64,000 nt of DNA, from assembly GCA_035627615.1 (NCBI GenBank), contig DASPLL010000023.1, forward strand, positions 25,007 through 89,006, written 5' to 3'. The translations under genes were made by a program, and so were the position numbers. Below the pieces are notes generated by a model. It saw nothing but the letters and a program-made list of their open reading frames with translations, did no database searches and was not told the origin of the DNA. This DNA is from BRH-c25 sp035627615 (GTDB lineage: Bacteria > Bacillota > Clostridia > Lutisporales > Lutisporaceae). Below, in pieces: positions 35,600 through 44,683 of this stretch (positions within the stretch are counted from its first letter, which is position 1; each line of letters starts with the position of its first letter).

Positions 35600-37214
35600 A
35601 AGCATACTCCTGTTTTTTCATTTTCATAAAGAATAGTGCTGCAATACCTATGAAACCATCAACAATGAAATTGGCAAAATATATCAGGTAAGGCCGGTGC
35701 GTCACGAATAGATAAATTGAAATAATGGAAGATGCCAGTTTACCTTGAGCCAACAGGAACGGATAAATATTCTGCTCAGGATACCGGTACATCAGGCATG
35801 CAAGCAGAGTTACAAGATACATATAAGCCGAAGCCAGTATCAGATAAAAATTGGTGCCTTCTGTCGGAGCCTGGGGCAATCCGAAATAACCTGAAATACT
35901 ATTAAAAAATATCATTGCCGAATCGGAGAAAAACAGGAATATAAAGCCCACAACTGCAAATATCGCTGCTGCGGCGAGACTGAACAGTTTATACAATTTC
36001 ATATATACACCTCCATGAATTTGCGGTCTATTATGCATCCGTGAAAAATCGGACAGCGGGCCGAACCGGACTTCCTTCATCATCTCCAGGGTGTCTTCCT
36101 TACTTATTGGAGTCTGCCCCCTATGATGCTTTTTCAGCAATTCATAGTTTTTGTTGATAAAGCAGCAGCTCTCCGACGGAAAATGCTCTTTCATCTCTGA
36201 AAAAATTGTTTGCACCGGCTTATTCCTTACATTCCCGAAGGTCATGGGTGTAAACACACAGGGGCTTACCTCTCCGAATGCATCTATATATACCATCTTG
36301 TTGCCTGCATTACAGCCGAAGTGCTCTCCTCCTTCAAAATGTCCAAGATAATTTACCGTTATTCTTCCTTCTTTGTTGTATTTATCCTGCAGGTTTACCA
36401 AACTCAGCCGCTCTTCTTCCGTAATGATTGCAGCCTTGTTCCAGAAGGCCTCTACTGTCGGCTTGGCTTCACTCAGCCAGGCTTCATGGATACCAAGGCC
36501 GATCAGGAACTCCAGGAATTCCACTACCTGATTTTCTTGAAGCATCTTCCTGGATATGACTGCTGATACGCTTACATGGACTCCTGCACTTTTAAATATA
36601 TCAATAGCTTTGAGAGCCGTCCGGAAAGCCCCTTTGCATCCCCTGATCCGATCATGTTCTTCTTCCTTCCAATGATCCAGGCTGACCGAAACATATAAGA
36701 GACCTGCCTGCTTAAGCTCAGCTGCCAGCTGCTCCGTAAGGTTGAAGCCTGTAGTAAACAGTTTAACTGCGCAGTCGTCTCCCACACTTCTTATGATCTC
36801 AACAATATCCTTGTTCAGAAGAGGTTCTCCCCCGGTAAAGCCCAGCCAGAAAACACCCATTTTTTTCAGGTCCCGTACGAGCTGTTCGATTTCAGCCGTA
36901 TTCAACAGCTCCCCATTTCTGCCCCTGTTGTAGCAAAACCGGCAATTCTGGGGGCAGGCATTGGTCAGGCCGATCTGGGCATGGGAGGGTCCCTCTGTCC
37001 TTGCCAGCAGATGCTCATCTATAAATCGGGTGAAGGCCTTGCTGTTTACAGATGGCAGATGCGAATGGATTATGAGCTGCCCGCCTGCATTCAACAAATT
37101 GAACTTCCCCATATATTTAGTCAGGAACCAATTGATTGAAGGTTTTACCCTGATTATCTGCAGATTCGACAACAGCGCTCTGATCAGGGCAAGTTTATTT
37201 CTGAATTCTGTCAT
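35565..37214 (-). CDS. Radical SAM/SPASM-type enzyme fused to a four-helix membrane domain
   Basis: A 549-residue protein. The radical SAM domain (about 75-290) holds NACPQNCRFCYNRG, a CxxxCxxC motif (Cys 86, 90, 93) for the [4Fe-4S] cluster, and GFTGGEPLL. A C-terminal cysteine region (HFGCNAG, VSPCVF, SESCCF) resembles a SPASM auxiliary-cluster domain. From about residue 405 a different domain starts: four hydrophobic helices ending in a basic tail. At that point the DNA has GGAGGT six bases before an in-frame ATG (36002), so the membrane part may also be translated alone. It is the first gene of a run with the unknown protein and GMC oxidoreductase. The substrate is unknown. Confidence 0.85.
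   Translation of the reverse strand: MTEFRNKLALIRALLSNLQIIRVKPSINWFLTKYMGKFNLLNAGGQLIIHSHLPSVNSKAFTRFIDEHLLARTEGPSHAQIGLTNACPQNCRFCYNRGRNGELLNTAEIEQLVRDLKKMGVFWLGFTGGEPLLNKDIVEIIRSVGDDCAVKLFTTGFNLTEQLAAELKQAGLLYVSVSLDHWKEEEHDRIRGCKGAFRTALKAIDIFKSAGVHVSVSAVISRKMLQENQVVEFLEFLIGLGIHEAWLSEAKPTVEAFWNKAAIITEEERLSLVNLQDKYNKEGRITVNYLGHFEGGEHFGCNAGNKMVYIDAFGEVSPCVFTPMTFGNVRNKPVQTIFSEMKEHFPSESCCFINKNYELLKKHHRGQTPISKEDTLEMMKEVRFGPLSDFSRMHNRPQIHGGVYMKLYKLFSLAAAAIFAVVGFIFLFFSDSAMIFFNSISGYFGLPQAPTEGTNFYLILASAYMYLVTLLACLMYRYPEQNIYPFLLAQGKLASSIISIYLFVTHRPYLIYFANFIVDGFIGIAALFFMKMKKQEYAYAHKNNADIHA
36003..36014 (-). promoter_or_regulatory. Internal ribosome binding site inside the radical SAM fusion gene
   Basis: GGAGGT (36009-36014) followed by six bases and ATG (36002) in the same frame as the fusion. 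It stands exactly at the boundary of the enzymatic and the membrane domains. This fits a former two-gene arrangement or internal initiation. Confidence 0.6.
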
Positions 37215-37308
37215 GTATCAATACCTCATAATTTGGATTTTCTTACATTATACATCAATAATACGAAATTGGCTTTACTAAGTCTGAAATTTCCAAAGCA
37301 GAAGGAAA

Positions 37309-37342
37309 AAGGCTTTCAGTCTCAATAGATCCTGAAAGCCTT
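37309..37342 (-). terminator. Rho-independent terminator of the DUF1846 gene
   Basis: AAGGCTTTCAG and CTGAAAGCCTT are perfect 11-bp arms with a T run on the minus-strand side. It sits between the DUF1846 stop and the radical SAM start. Confidence 0.75.
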
Positions 37343-37437
37343 CCTTTATTCTGATTATATTAGGGCATATTGGTTAAGTCGAAGCAAAATTGCCGCCCTT
37401 ATTGGCATTTTTGCCGGGGGTTTCCCGAATACCGTAA

Positions 37438-38922
37438 TTATTTATGATAAAGCTTCTTTGACTGATATTGAGGCTCACATGTTATGTTGATTCCAAGCTT
37501 CTGTAATACATTTTCGTCAACCCGTGACAGGATAACTGTCGAGTGTGCCTCACATCCCCTGAGCTTGGAAAGCTGCTGTATTGCCAGTTCTGCCGTAGGA
37601 TTAGTAGTGGCGCAAATGGACAGTGCTATCAATATCTCGTCGGTATGCAGCCTTGGGTTATGATTGCCCATATGCTTCAATTTCAAAGCCTGAATAGGCT
37701 CAATTACAATAGGTGAAATCAGGTGCATATTATGACTGATACCGCCCAATTCTTTCAATGCGTTTAATAATAGTGCAGCAGAAGCGCCTAATAAAGAGGT
37801 AGTTTTTCCTGTTACAATACGCCCGTCGTTCAACTGAAGGGCTATAGTAGGGCCTTCGGTAGCTTCAGCACGCTCTAATGCCGCGTCCACAACAGGGCGG
37901 CATTTTGGTGATATACCCAATTTATTCATCAAAAGCTCCAGTCTGTACACTTCTGCTTTATCGGCCATGCCTTGCCGCTGTGCACATCTGGTATTATAAT
38001 ATCTGCGTATGACCTCTTGTTCCGACGCTTTGCACACAGCCTCATCATCTGTAATACAAAATCCCGCCATATTTACACCCATATCAGTCGGACTTTGATA
38101 TGGCGATTTACCGGCTATCTTATCAAAAATAGCGTTCAATACAGGAAAGATCTCAATATCCCTGTTATAGTTAACTGTTGTGATACCATAGGCGTCGAGA
38201 TGAAAGGGATCAATCATGTTCACATCGTTCAGATCTGTGGTAGCTGCCTCGTATGCGATATTGACAGGATGCTTTAAAGGCAGATTCCATATGGGAAAGG
38301 TCTCAAACTTTGCATATCCTGCCTGTATACCTCGTTCATGCTCATGATAAAGCTGTGAGAGACATGTTGCCATTTTGCCGCTTCCCGGTCCGGGGGCTGT
38401 AACTACAATAAGGGATCTAGTCGTTTCAATGTAATCGTTTTTGCCATATCCGTCTTTACTGACAATAAGCGGTATATTGGATGGATAGTCAGGAATCGGA
38501 TAATGTCTGTAGACTTTTATACCGAGTTCATTAAGTCGTTTTTGAAACAAATCAGTAGAGAATTGCGAGCGGTAACGCGTAATGACAACGCTTCCTACAT
38601 ATAGACCGATTTCACGGAAAGCATCAATCAACCGCATCATTTCCTGATCATATGTAATCCCGAAATCCCCGCGGCGCTTGCTTCTTTCAATATCATCTGC
38701 TGAGATTGTGATGACGATCTCCACCTGATCCTTGAGCTCCAGAAGCATTTTAACCTTACTGTCGGGTTTAAATCCCGGAAGTACACGCGAAGCATGGTAA
38801 TCGTCAAATAGTTTTCCACCGAACTCCAGGTACAGTTTTCCGCCGAAAAATTTTATCCGCTCCAGAATTTTTTGTGATTGCAGCTGAAGGTATTTGTCAT
38901 TGCTAAATCCAATATTATTCAT
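37438..38922 (-). CDS. DUF1846 family protein
   Basis: A 494-residue protein of the conserved DUF1846 family, common in Firmicutes and fusobacteria. Recognisable parts are FGGKLFDDYHASRVLPGF, VVTAPGPGSGKMATCLSQLYHEH, AYEAATTDLNDVNMIDPFHL and LHTDEILIALSICATTNPTA. The segment APGPGSGK looks like a P-loop but is not a standard Walker A with G-x4-GK[ST] context. Its function has not been assigned; structures show a nucleotide-binding-like fold. ATG 38922 follows AGGAGAG. It lies downstream of the probable PPi-PEPCK, with a terminator between them, so it is an independent unit. Confidence 0.85.
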   Translation of the reverse strand: MNNIGFSNDKYLQLQSQKILERIKFFGGKLYLEFGGKLFDDYHASRVLPGFKPDSKVKMLLELKDQVEIVITISADDIERSKRRGDFGITYDQEMMRLIDAFREIGLYVGSVVITRYRSQFSTDLFQKRLNELGIKVYRHYPIPDYPSNIPLIVSKDGYGKNDYIETTRSLIVVTAPGPGSGKMATCLSQLYHEHERGIQAGYAKFETFPIWNLPLKHPVNIAYEAATTDLNDVNMIDPFHLDAYGITTVNYNRDIEIFPVLNAIFDKIAGKSPYQSPTDMGVNMAGFCITDDEAVCKASEQEVIRRYYNTRCAQRQGMADKAEVYRLELLMNKLGISPKCRPVVDAALERAEATEGPTIALQLNDGRIVTGKTTSLLGASAALLLNALKELGGISHNMHLISPIVIEPIQALKLKHMGNHNPRLHTDEILIALSICATTNPTAELAIQQLSKLRGCEAHSTVILSRVDENVLQKLGINITCEPQYQSKKLYHK

Positions 38923-39153
38923 CTTTGCTCTCCTATACAATACACTATTTTAGAGAAAACCCATACAATATCCCATAGGCTTTAATAACACTCATACCTA
39001 TTTCGATTACCTTAGTATAGTTTCAATTAATGTTTTCTTTACAAATAATAATACACCGAAGTTCAGCTGTCAACCGTCTTCTAAAAACGCAGTGGAGTGT
39101 TTCTTTGTTCATACCTGGACTCTTTCAACCATCTCTCAATTAACACAATATAT

Positions 39154-39195
39154 AAAGCAAAAGGAGGTCGCTTCATACCGTCCCTTTTGCTTTTT
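39154..39195 (-). terminator. Rho-independent terminator behind the PEPCK-like gene
   Basis: AAGCAAAAGG and CCTTTTGCTT arms with an 18-base loop, followed by T-rich sequence on both strands. It lies 8 bp behind the stop at 39203. Confidence 0.7.
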
Positions 39196-39202
39196 ATGAT
39201 GC

Positions 39203-42200
39203 CTATAAAGCGATTGCCTCTGCGCCGAGGGTGCCATTAAGTGCCTCTAAATAAGCATCTGATTTATAATATTTAAGAGTTTCTCTCGCTGCTTCCAGTC
39301 TTGAGTCATAGTGGAATTCTTTGATTACCGATGTATTGACCGGATTTGCGATAAAGGCTTCAAGATTGTTAATTTTCTTCTGGATCAGATTTATATCAAT
39401 ACGTTGTTTATTCTTGAGTCTTGCCGCATACCAACCGCTGGAAAGAATGGTTTCCTTTTTAAAGAGATCACGTACATCACCGGATTCAAGAGTATGACCC
39501 TGATAATCGCCATAGGCCATTATGTATAAGAGAGCTTTTATAGGCGGAATTGCATCTTCTATGCTGCCATCCCGGAAATAATTTAAAGCGGCTTTTTTGT
39601 GACCGTTTGCGATGTTCTGCACACCGTCAACAAAGGCTTCCATGCTCTGTTTTTCAGGCTTTAAAATCTCTTCGCTGAAAACGGTTTGCGGCTCATCAAA
39701 AATTTTCCCCAGATACTTGTAGCAAAACACATCGGTCATGCGATAGCCCAGCCGGCTTGCTGGAACGTTTACGCCCTGATAATCGAAGTCCTCAAGTTTT
39801 TCAAATGAGCCCTCATGAATTAGCCTGACCGGGTTACGTTCTGCTTCTTTAAGCCTCGACCAGATTTCAGGCACCAGAATAGAGATGTCGTGATCAACTC
39901 TTACATTAGCGCCTATATGCCCGGCAGGGGTTGTAAAGACAGCGTAATCTCCCAGCACATAGGACAAAAGTGCATTGTTTAGGTCGTAAATCGGCAGAAG
40001 CATATTAAAAGGGGCTTTTGTTAGCGCACCTTCGGAGCCTGCACCGGTTGTAGAGGGCGATTTACCGGTTAAACTGCTGATAAAGTCCATAAAGAGTTCC
40101 GGCAACTCTTGATAGTGAATGGGGTTGTAGACGCTTAGCGGCAATATCTTCTTACCTTTTTCCTCCCCCGGTGGGTTGTTTCTGCGACCGGCCAATATGG
40201 CGTTTACAGGTGTAAGAATAGGTTGATCCAGGGGAATTTTCCTTGAGAAATGCATACCTACTTCTGAAAGATATATCTTCAGGGGATCTATAAAGTCTGA
40301 CCGATGCTCCAGGTACCTTGGATTTTTACTTGGAACACCTTCCACAATCCTGGGTTCCGAAGACACCACACAGTACTCATTGTCGCTTTTTAAAAAGGCC
40401 TCAATATGCGCTTTTACTGGGTCCGTATAGGCAATATACCCCATGACATCGTTTTTGATTTCTTCAACATCTGCTTTTGTGAGGGGTTGATAGTTGGTGG
40501 CGAAAAGATTGTTACTGGACAGATCTTTTTCGGCCTGCCTGTCGTAGCCCTTGAGAATCGCATCGTCCGGCCGTTGAAAGAAGCGGTATTCGCAGTTGGC
40601 AGTGAATTTAAAGCTTCCGTTTGTGTAATCAGGATTTATGTATGGCAACTGATTGCGAGGAACCAGAACAGATGCTGTAATATCATCCTCCATTTGAATC
40701 TTCTCACTGGGCATAAAATCCATGCGCAATTTAAAGATTCTCCACGCTTGTTCATCCCTGAAACCTACACGCAAATAACTCGGTCTGATTTTCCGGTTGT
40801 CGAATTTAAGCTCATTTCCAGGCTTTCCATTTATGAGGTCAACACTGAAGTGCTTTCGCCAGTCGTTCCCCCAGGACTGCTGATAAAACCTTTTAACCAT
40901 GAAAACCAACGCCTTTACATGATTTGGAATCGCTTCAATGTAGGCATTAAATTCGTCGGTATAGGCCGTTGATGGTGTCAGGAGCTTGATCACCGACCCC
41001 AGGGTACGGTCAATGGACAATATCGCTCTTGAAGGACGGGTTCTATCCGGGTAGTCTTTCCAACGGCGTCTATAATCATAGTTGAGAATGGCCTCCACAT
41101 TGTCCAGGTCTTTGGCCAAGTCGCTTACATAATATGTACCATAGATGATGGAATTGCTAATGGATTTAGAAATCTCTGATTTACCGCCGCCTGACACAGT
41201 GCAGGGTTTATGGCAGAAGGTTCCTTCTGCTTCAGTACCAATAAGCTTCCAAATGGGGGCTTCCGGATGTTTTTCCATATGGATTCTTTCACCGTTAGGG
41301 AGCACATAGAAGTGATCCGGCAGCAGTTTTAACGTCCGGATCGTCTCTTTATACAGCCATTTGATTTCGGTTTTGTATAAATCAATTTTAATATTCTCAG
41401 GCAAATAAATGATTTGTTTGTTGTTTTTATCAATGCCGTAGTGATCTTCATGAATGTGCATCAAACTGCCATAATGCTCTATGACCTTATCGAAGGAATA
41501 GCTTGAGAGCCTATTGTCTTCCTCAGCATTATAATTTACACCGAGATTTTTTTGAGGATAGGCAATGGTGCCGCCGGCATGCTCTTCTTCCACATTGCCG
41601 AAAAGGTTTGCAGCAAAGCTGATCTGCGTTTTGATCTCCTTCTTTGAATAACCAAAGTAATTGTCTGCGATAAGAGTCACTGCCACGCCGCTTTTGTCAC
41701 GGCAAGTAAGCTTAAATGCATTGCCTTCGTTATAGCATTCACTTTCATCCCGATAACACATACCATCCCGTCGCTGTCTTTCTGTAGCATCATTATAATG
41801 TGGAAGACCCAGGTCGATTTTTCTTATTGTAGTCAGGTGGGGTGCAAGTAAAATATAACCTGTGTGTCCGGACCAGTTGTCAACATCAAGACCCGAGTCA
41901 TTGCTGTGAAAGCTGGGATCACCCATGTTACCGAAGACTGATTCAATAAAGTCCAGATTTGATACCAGACTGCCCGGTGCCACAAACAGAACCTCCATCG
42001 TCTTTTCCTCAAGAACCCCCGGAACTTTTGGTGAGACGATAGGTTTAATCATCAAAGAAACAAATGTCTTTGCAGGTTCAGCCTGATTGACTGTAAAGGG
42101 GAGTACCTTCAGTTCTTCAGGTGGATTAACAGCGGCCTTGTAAAGCTTCACAAACGCCTCTTTCGGCACGGCCTTTTTGTCATAGGGAATTGCCAGTCCT

Positions 42201-42670
42201 CCCTCTACAATATGAAAGGACCCTTCGGTGGTTCGCCTGTCGTTTCTTGGGTTATGCAGTACGCCTTGTTTAATGCGATAGCTGCTGATATAAGCATTGC
42301 TAAAGGTATTACCGTCAGGAGGGAGCGACATTTCCCTGGCAAGTCCGTAATGATCCAGCGTAAGGGAATCTTCTACTCCTTTTAGCGGGATAGGACTGTC
42401 ATAAAAAAAAGTATTGAAAAATTGGTTGATGCGCTTATGAATACCGACTTCAGCCACATCGACCATTCTGGTTTTCTCTTTGTAATCCTTGATGATGTCT
42501 TCAAACAAATCGATGAAATAAGTGTTTGTTGCATTATTGGTGTCATTTGAATGATAAATCGGCAAACCAAGGGATGCCAATTTAAAGTTGATGTACTGGA
42601 TTCTATCTTCCCGGGTGCTGATTGAATCAATATTTCCAAAGTCTATACCTAATTTTTTGCGAATTGACAT
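39203..42670 (-). CDS. Probable pyrophosphate-dependent phosphoenolpyruvate carboxykinase
   Basis: An 1155-residue cytoplasmic protein without close relation to ATP- or GTP-PEPCK by length. The segment GTFCHKPCTVSGGGKSEIS (about residue 490) resembles the kinase-1a loop of PEPCK (SG-x-GK). GSEGALTKAPFN, HIGANVRVDHDISI and SYLRVGFRDEQ are further conserved-looking parts. The size and these motifs agree with the PPi-type PEPCK described in propionibacteria and Entamoeba, which interconverts oxaloacetate and phosphate with PEP and pyrophosphate. Such an enzyme would feed the malate shunt of clostridia. I recognise the family from memory only, so alternatives remain open. It is monocistronic, with AGAAGGAG before ATG and a terminator behind. 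Confidence 0.6.
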   Translation of the reverse strand: MSIRKKLGIDFGNIDSISTREDRIQYINFKLASLGLPIYHSNDTNNATNTYFIDLFEDIIKDYKEKTRMVDVAEVGIHKRINQFFNTFFYDSPIPLKGVEDSLTLDHYGLAREMSLPPDGNTFSNAYISSYRIKQGVLHNPRNDRRTTEGSFHIVEGGLAIPYDKKAVPKEAFVKLYKAAVNPPEELKVLPFTVNQAEPAKTFVSLMIKPIVSPKVPGVLEEKTMEVLFVAPGSLVSNLDFIESVFGNMGDPSFHSNDSGLDVDNWSGHTGYILLAPHLTTIRKIDLGLPHYNDATERQRRDGMCYRDESECYNEGNAFKLTCRDKSGVAVTLIADNYFGYSKKEIKTQISFAANLFGNVEEEHAGGTIAYPQKNLGVNYNAEEDNRLSSYSFDKVIEHYGSLMHIHEDHYGIDKNNKQIIYLPENIKIDLYKTEIKWLYKETIRTLKLLPDHFYVLPNGERIHMEKHPEAPIWKLIGTEAEGTFCHKPCTVSGGGKSEISKSISNSIIYGTYYVSDLAKDLDNVEAILNYDYRRRWKDYPDRTRPSRAILSIDRTLGSVIKLLTPSTAYTDEFNAYIEAIPNHVKALVFMVKRFYQQSWGNDWRKHFSVDLINGKPGNELKFDNRKIRPSYLRVGFRDEQAWRIFKLRMDFMPSEKIQMEDDITASVLVPRNQLPYINPDYTNGSFKFTANCEYRFFQRPDDAILKGYDRQAEKDLSSNNLFATNYQPLTKADVEEIKNDVMGYIAYTDPVKAHIEAFLKSDNEYCVVSSEPRIVEGVPSKNPRYLEHRSDFIDPLKIYLSEVGMHFSRKIPLDQPILTPVNAILAGRRNNPPGEEKGKKILPLSVYNPIHYQELPELFMDFISSLTGKSPSTTGAGSEGALTKAPFNMLLPIYDLNNALLSYVLGDYAVFTTPAGHIGANVRVDHDISILVPEIWSRLKEAERNPVRLIHEGSFEKLEDFDYQGVNVPASRLGYRMTDVFCYKYLGKIFDEPQTVFSEEILKPEKQSMEAFVDGVQNIANGHKKAALNYFRDGSIEDAIPPIKALLYIMAYGDYQGHTLESGDVRDLFKKETILSSGWYAARLKNKQRIDINLIQKKINNLEAFIANPVNTSVIKEFHYDSRLEAARETLKYYKSDAYLEALNGTLGAEAIAL

Positions 42671-42873
42671 TGTAATCTCCTTCTATTTTTTTAGTTTTCT
42701 TTGAATACTTATTCTCTTTTTGGCTATTCTTTAAAGTATTTTAATAATTATACCCTTTGCCCGATCAATTATCAAGAACGATATAACATTGCCTTGCATT
42801 GACGCAAAACCCTTGTGAACCGCTGGAAATCGAATACATTCATATAGTTCCCTCTTTGCTGCCTCAGATTAAC

Positions 42874-42903
42874 AAAAGAGCTCCGAAACCTCGGAACTCT
42901 TTG
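42874..42903 (-). terminator. Rho-independent terminator of selO
   Basis: AAAGAG(C)TCCGA pairs with TCGGAACTCTTT, one base bulged; the minus-strand downstream side is CTCTTTTGTT. It lies 48 bp behind the stop at 42951. Confidence 0.65.
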
Positions 42904-42950
42904 AAATCAACCTATTCCTTCTCCTCCAGTGTGGCACAGTTATCTCCTCT

Positions 42951-44426
42951 TCAAGTACCGCAGAATGTCCTGTAAGGATGTATTGATGGCGCAGGCAGTA
43001 CTGAATATTCATTCTGTTCGGGGGAATGCGAATAAGGCTTGGAAAGGACCTTAAGAAGCCGCTCCATCACACTGTAGTCCCCATACTTCACAGCAGCTTC
43101 CAATGCTTCTTCCACCCGGTGGTTCCGGGGGATCAGCGCAGGATTGCTGTTCTGCATCAACTGATGGGATGAGGCTTTAGATTCCTGCTGCCTGTCCAGC
43201 CTCGCCTGCCACAGCTCACGCCACCGGGCAAATTCTTCAGTGCCAAGCATTGTTATGTCCGTCCCCCTATCAAAAGTTAATGCAAGAAATGTATTGGTGT
43301 AGTCCGCACGATACTTTCGCATCATGCTGAGGAGATCTTTAATCAGTGCTTCATCCAGTAATTCATCATTAAAAATTCCCAGTTTTGCTCTCATTCCTGA
43401 GAGCCAGTTACAATGGTACAACTTCATAAAATCTGAAAGCTCATCCTGAGCCATTTTAACTGCCTGATCATGGTTGGCATGCAGCAGTGGCAACAGTGTT
43501 TCTGCAAATCTTGTGAGATTCCATGCGGCAATACTTGGTTGATTGCCATAAGCATAGCGCCCGTGTATGTCAATGGAGCTGAATACCGTTGCCGGGTCAT
43601 AAGCATCCATGAAAGCGCAGGGGCCATAATCAATGGTTTCTCCGCTAATGGTCATATTATCAGTGTTCATTACCCCGTGAATAAAGCCAACCAGCTGCCA
43701 TTTGGCAATCAGTGCGGCCTGGTGCCTGATAACTTCCTTGAGCAGATAAATATAACGGTTCTCCGCAGCGTCAAAATCCGGAAAATGTCTCTCCAGTGTA
43801 TAATCTGCCAGGGTGCGTAGCTCCTCAGCAGTGCCCCATTTCGAGACATATTGAAAGGTACCGACTCGCAGATGACTTGCAGCCACACGGGTCAGAACTG
43901 CACCAGGCTGCTCGGCTTCACGTATTACCGGCTCACCTGTTGTCACCACAGCCAGGCTTCGCGTGGTGGCTATACCAAGACCATGCATTGCTTCACTGAT
44001 AATGTATTCACGCAGCATGGGCCCCAATGTCGCCCGGCCATCGCCCCGGCGGGAGTAAGGCGTTTTACCCGAACCTTTGAGCTGGATATCAACCCGTTCA
44101 CCTTTGGGAGTGATCTGTTCGCCAAGCAGCAAAGCCCGGCCGTCCCCTAACATGGTAAAATGTCCGAATTGATGCCCGGCATATGCCTGAGCAAGTGGCG
44201 AAGCACCTTCCGGAAGCCGATTGCCGGCAAGCACCGCTACGCCATCACTGCTTTGCAGTACCTGTGCATTCAAGCCCAGGGATTTTACCAAGGGCTCATT
44301 GAGAATGATCAGCTTCGGTGAGCGTACAGGTGTTGGATTGAGGCCGGTAAAAAATGATTCCGGCAAACGGGCGTAACTGTTGTCTAAGTTCCATTGTACT
44401 TCTATTGTTTCTTTTTCCTTTGCCAT
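42951..44426 (-). CDS. selO: SelO/YdiU family protein adenylyltransferase
   Basis: A 491-residue pseudokinase-fold enzyme that transfers AMP to protein hydroxyl groups. Conserved parts are LKGSGKTPYSRRGDGRA (about 117-133), the glycine-rich and lysine region binding inverted ATP, HGVMNTDNM and IDYGPCAFMD with the metal-binding Asn/Asp, and the C-terminal end TFCGT. Bacterial SelO carries Cys at the position where animals have selenocysteine. It is linked to the response to oxidative stress. Length fits the family. GGAAAGGAA precedes the ATG. Confidence 0.93.
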   Translation of the reverse strand: MAKEKETIEVQWNLDNSYARLPESFFTGLNPTPVRSPKLIILNEPLVKSLGLNAQVLQSSDGVAVLAGNRLPEGASPLAQAYAGHQFGHFTMLGDGRALLLGEQITPKGERVDIQLKGSGKTPYSRRGDGRATLGPMLREYIISEAMHGLGIATTRSLAVVTTGEPVIREAEQPGAVLTRVAASHLRVGTFQYVSKWGTAEELRTLADYTLERHFPDFDAAENRYIYLLKEVIRHQAALIAKWQLVGFIHGVMNTDNMTISGETIDYGPCAFMDAYDPATVFSSIDIHGRYAYGNQPSIAAWNLTRFAETLLPLLHANHDQAVKMAQDELSDFMKLYHCNWLSGMRAKLGIFNDELLDEALIKDLLSMMRKYRADYTNTFLALTFDRGTDITMLGTEEFARWRELWQARLDRQQESKASSHQLMQNSNPALIPRNHRVEEALEAAVKYGDYSVMERLLKVLSKPYSHSPEQNEYSVLPAPSIHPYRTFCGT

Positions 44427-44474
44427 CGTATTCCTTTCCTTCTATTTTTCTTTATTTATGCTGCCCTATAAAGA

Positions 44475-44537
44475 GCTCAAGAACTTATTTCTAAACAAAG
44501 CCCTCTGTTGTGTAATATTCAACAGAAGGCTCAATTT
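44475..44537. repeat. Dispersed hairpin repeat, copy 1
   Basis: CAAGAACTTATTTCTAAAC followed by AGCCCTCTGTTG...CAACAGAAGGCT, a hairpin with one unpaired base per arm. It matches the sequence at 53551-53610 over its whole length with a few changes, so both are copies of one element. Confidence 0.55.
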
Positions 44538-44637
44538 TATACTGTTCCTTAACCACCACCGCTGCACACTCAGATGATGCTTCTCCATGTCTACCCATGT
44601 ACGACCGGCAATGTTTATTTTTTTGTCAACAAATTAT

Positions 44638-44670
44638 AAAAGCAAAAGGGATGGTCCCTTTTGCTTTTTT
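44638..44670. terminator. Rho-independent terminator of the sigma-54 activator gene
   Basis: AAAAGCAAAAGGGA and TCCCTTTTGCTTTT arms with a four-base loop and T runs on both sides. It lies 14 bp behind the stop at 44684. Confidence 0.8.
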
Positions 44671-44683
44671 ATGTTACCCTTGC

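Noticed and set aside
37980..38420. APGPGSGK in DUF1846 as a Walker A ATPase
   Set aside because: The spacing and context do not fit a P-loop followed by a Walker B motif; the family has no proven ATPase role.
40406..40972. 188-codon open frame on the plus strand
   Set aside because: It lies entirely antisense to the PEPCK-like gene, has no ribosome binding site and shows no domain features.
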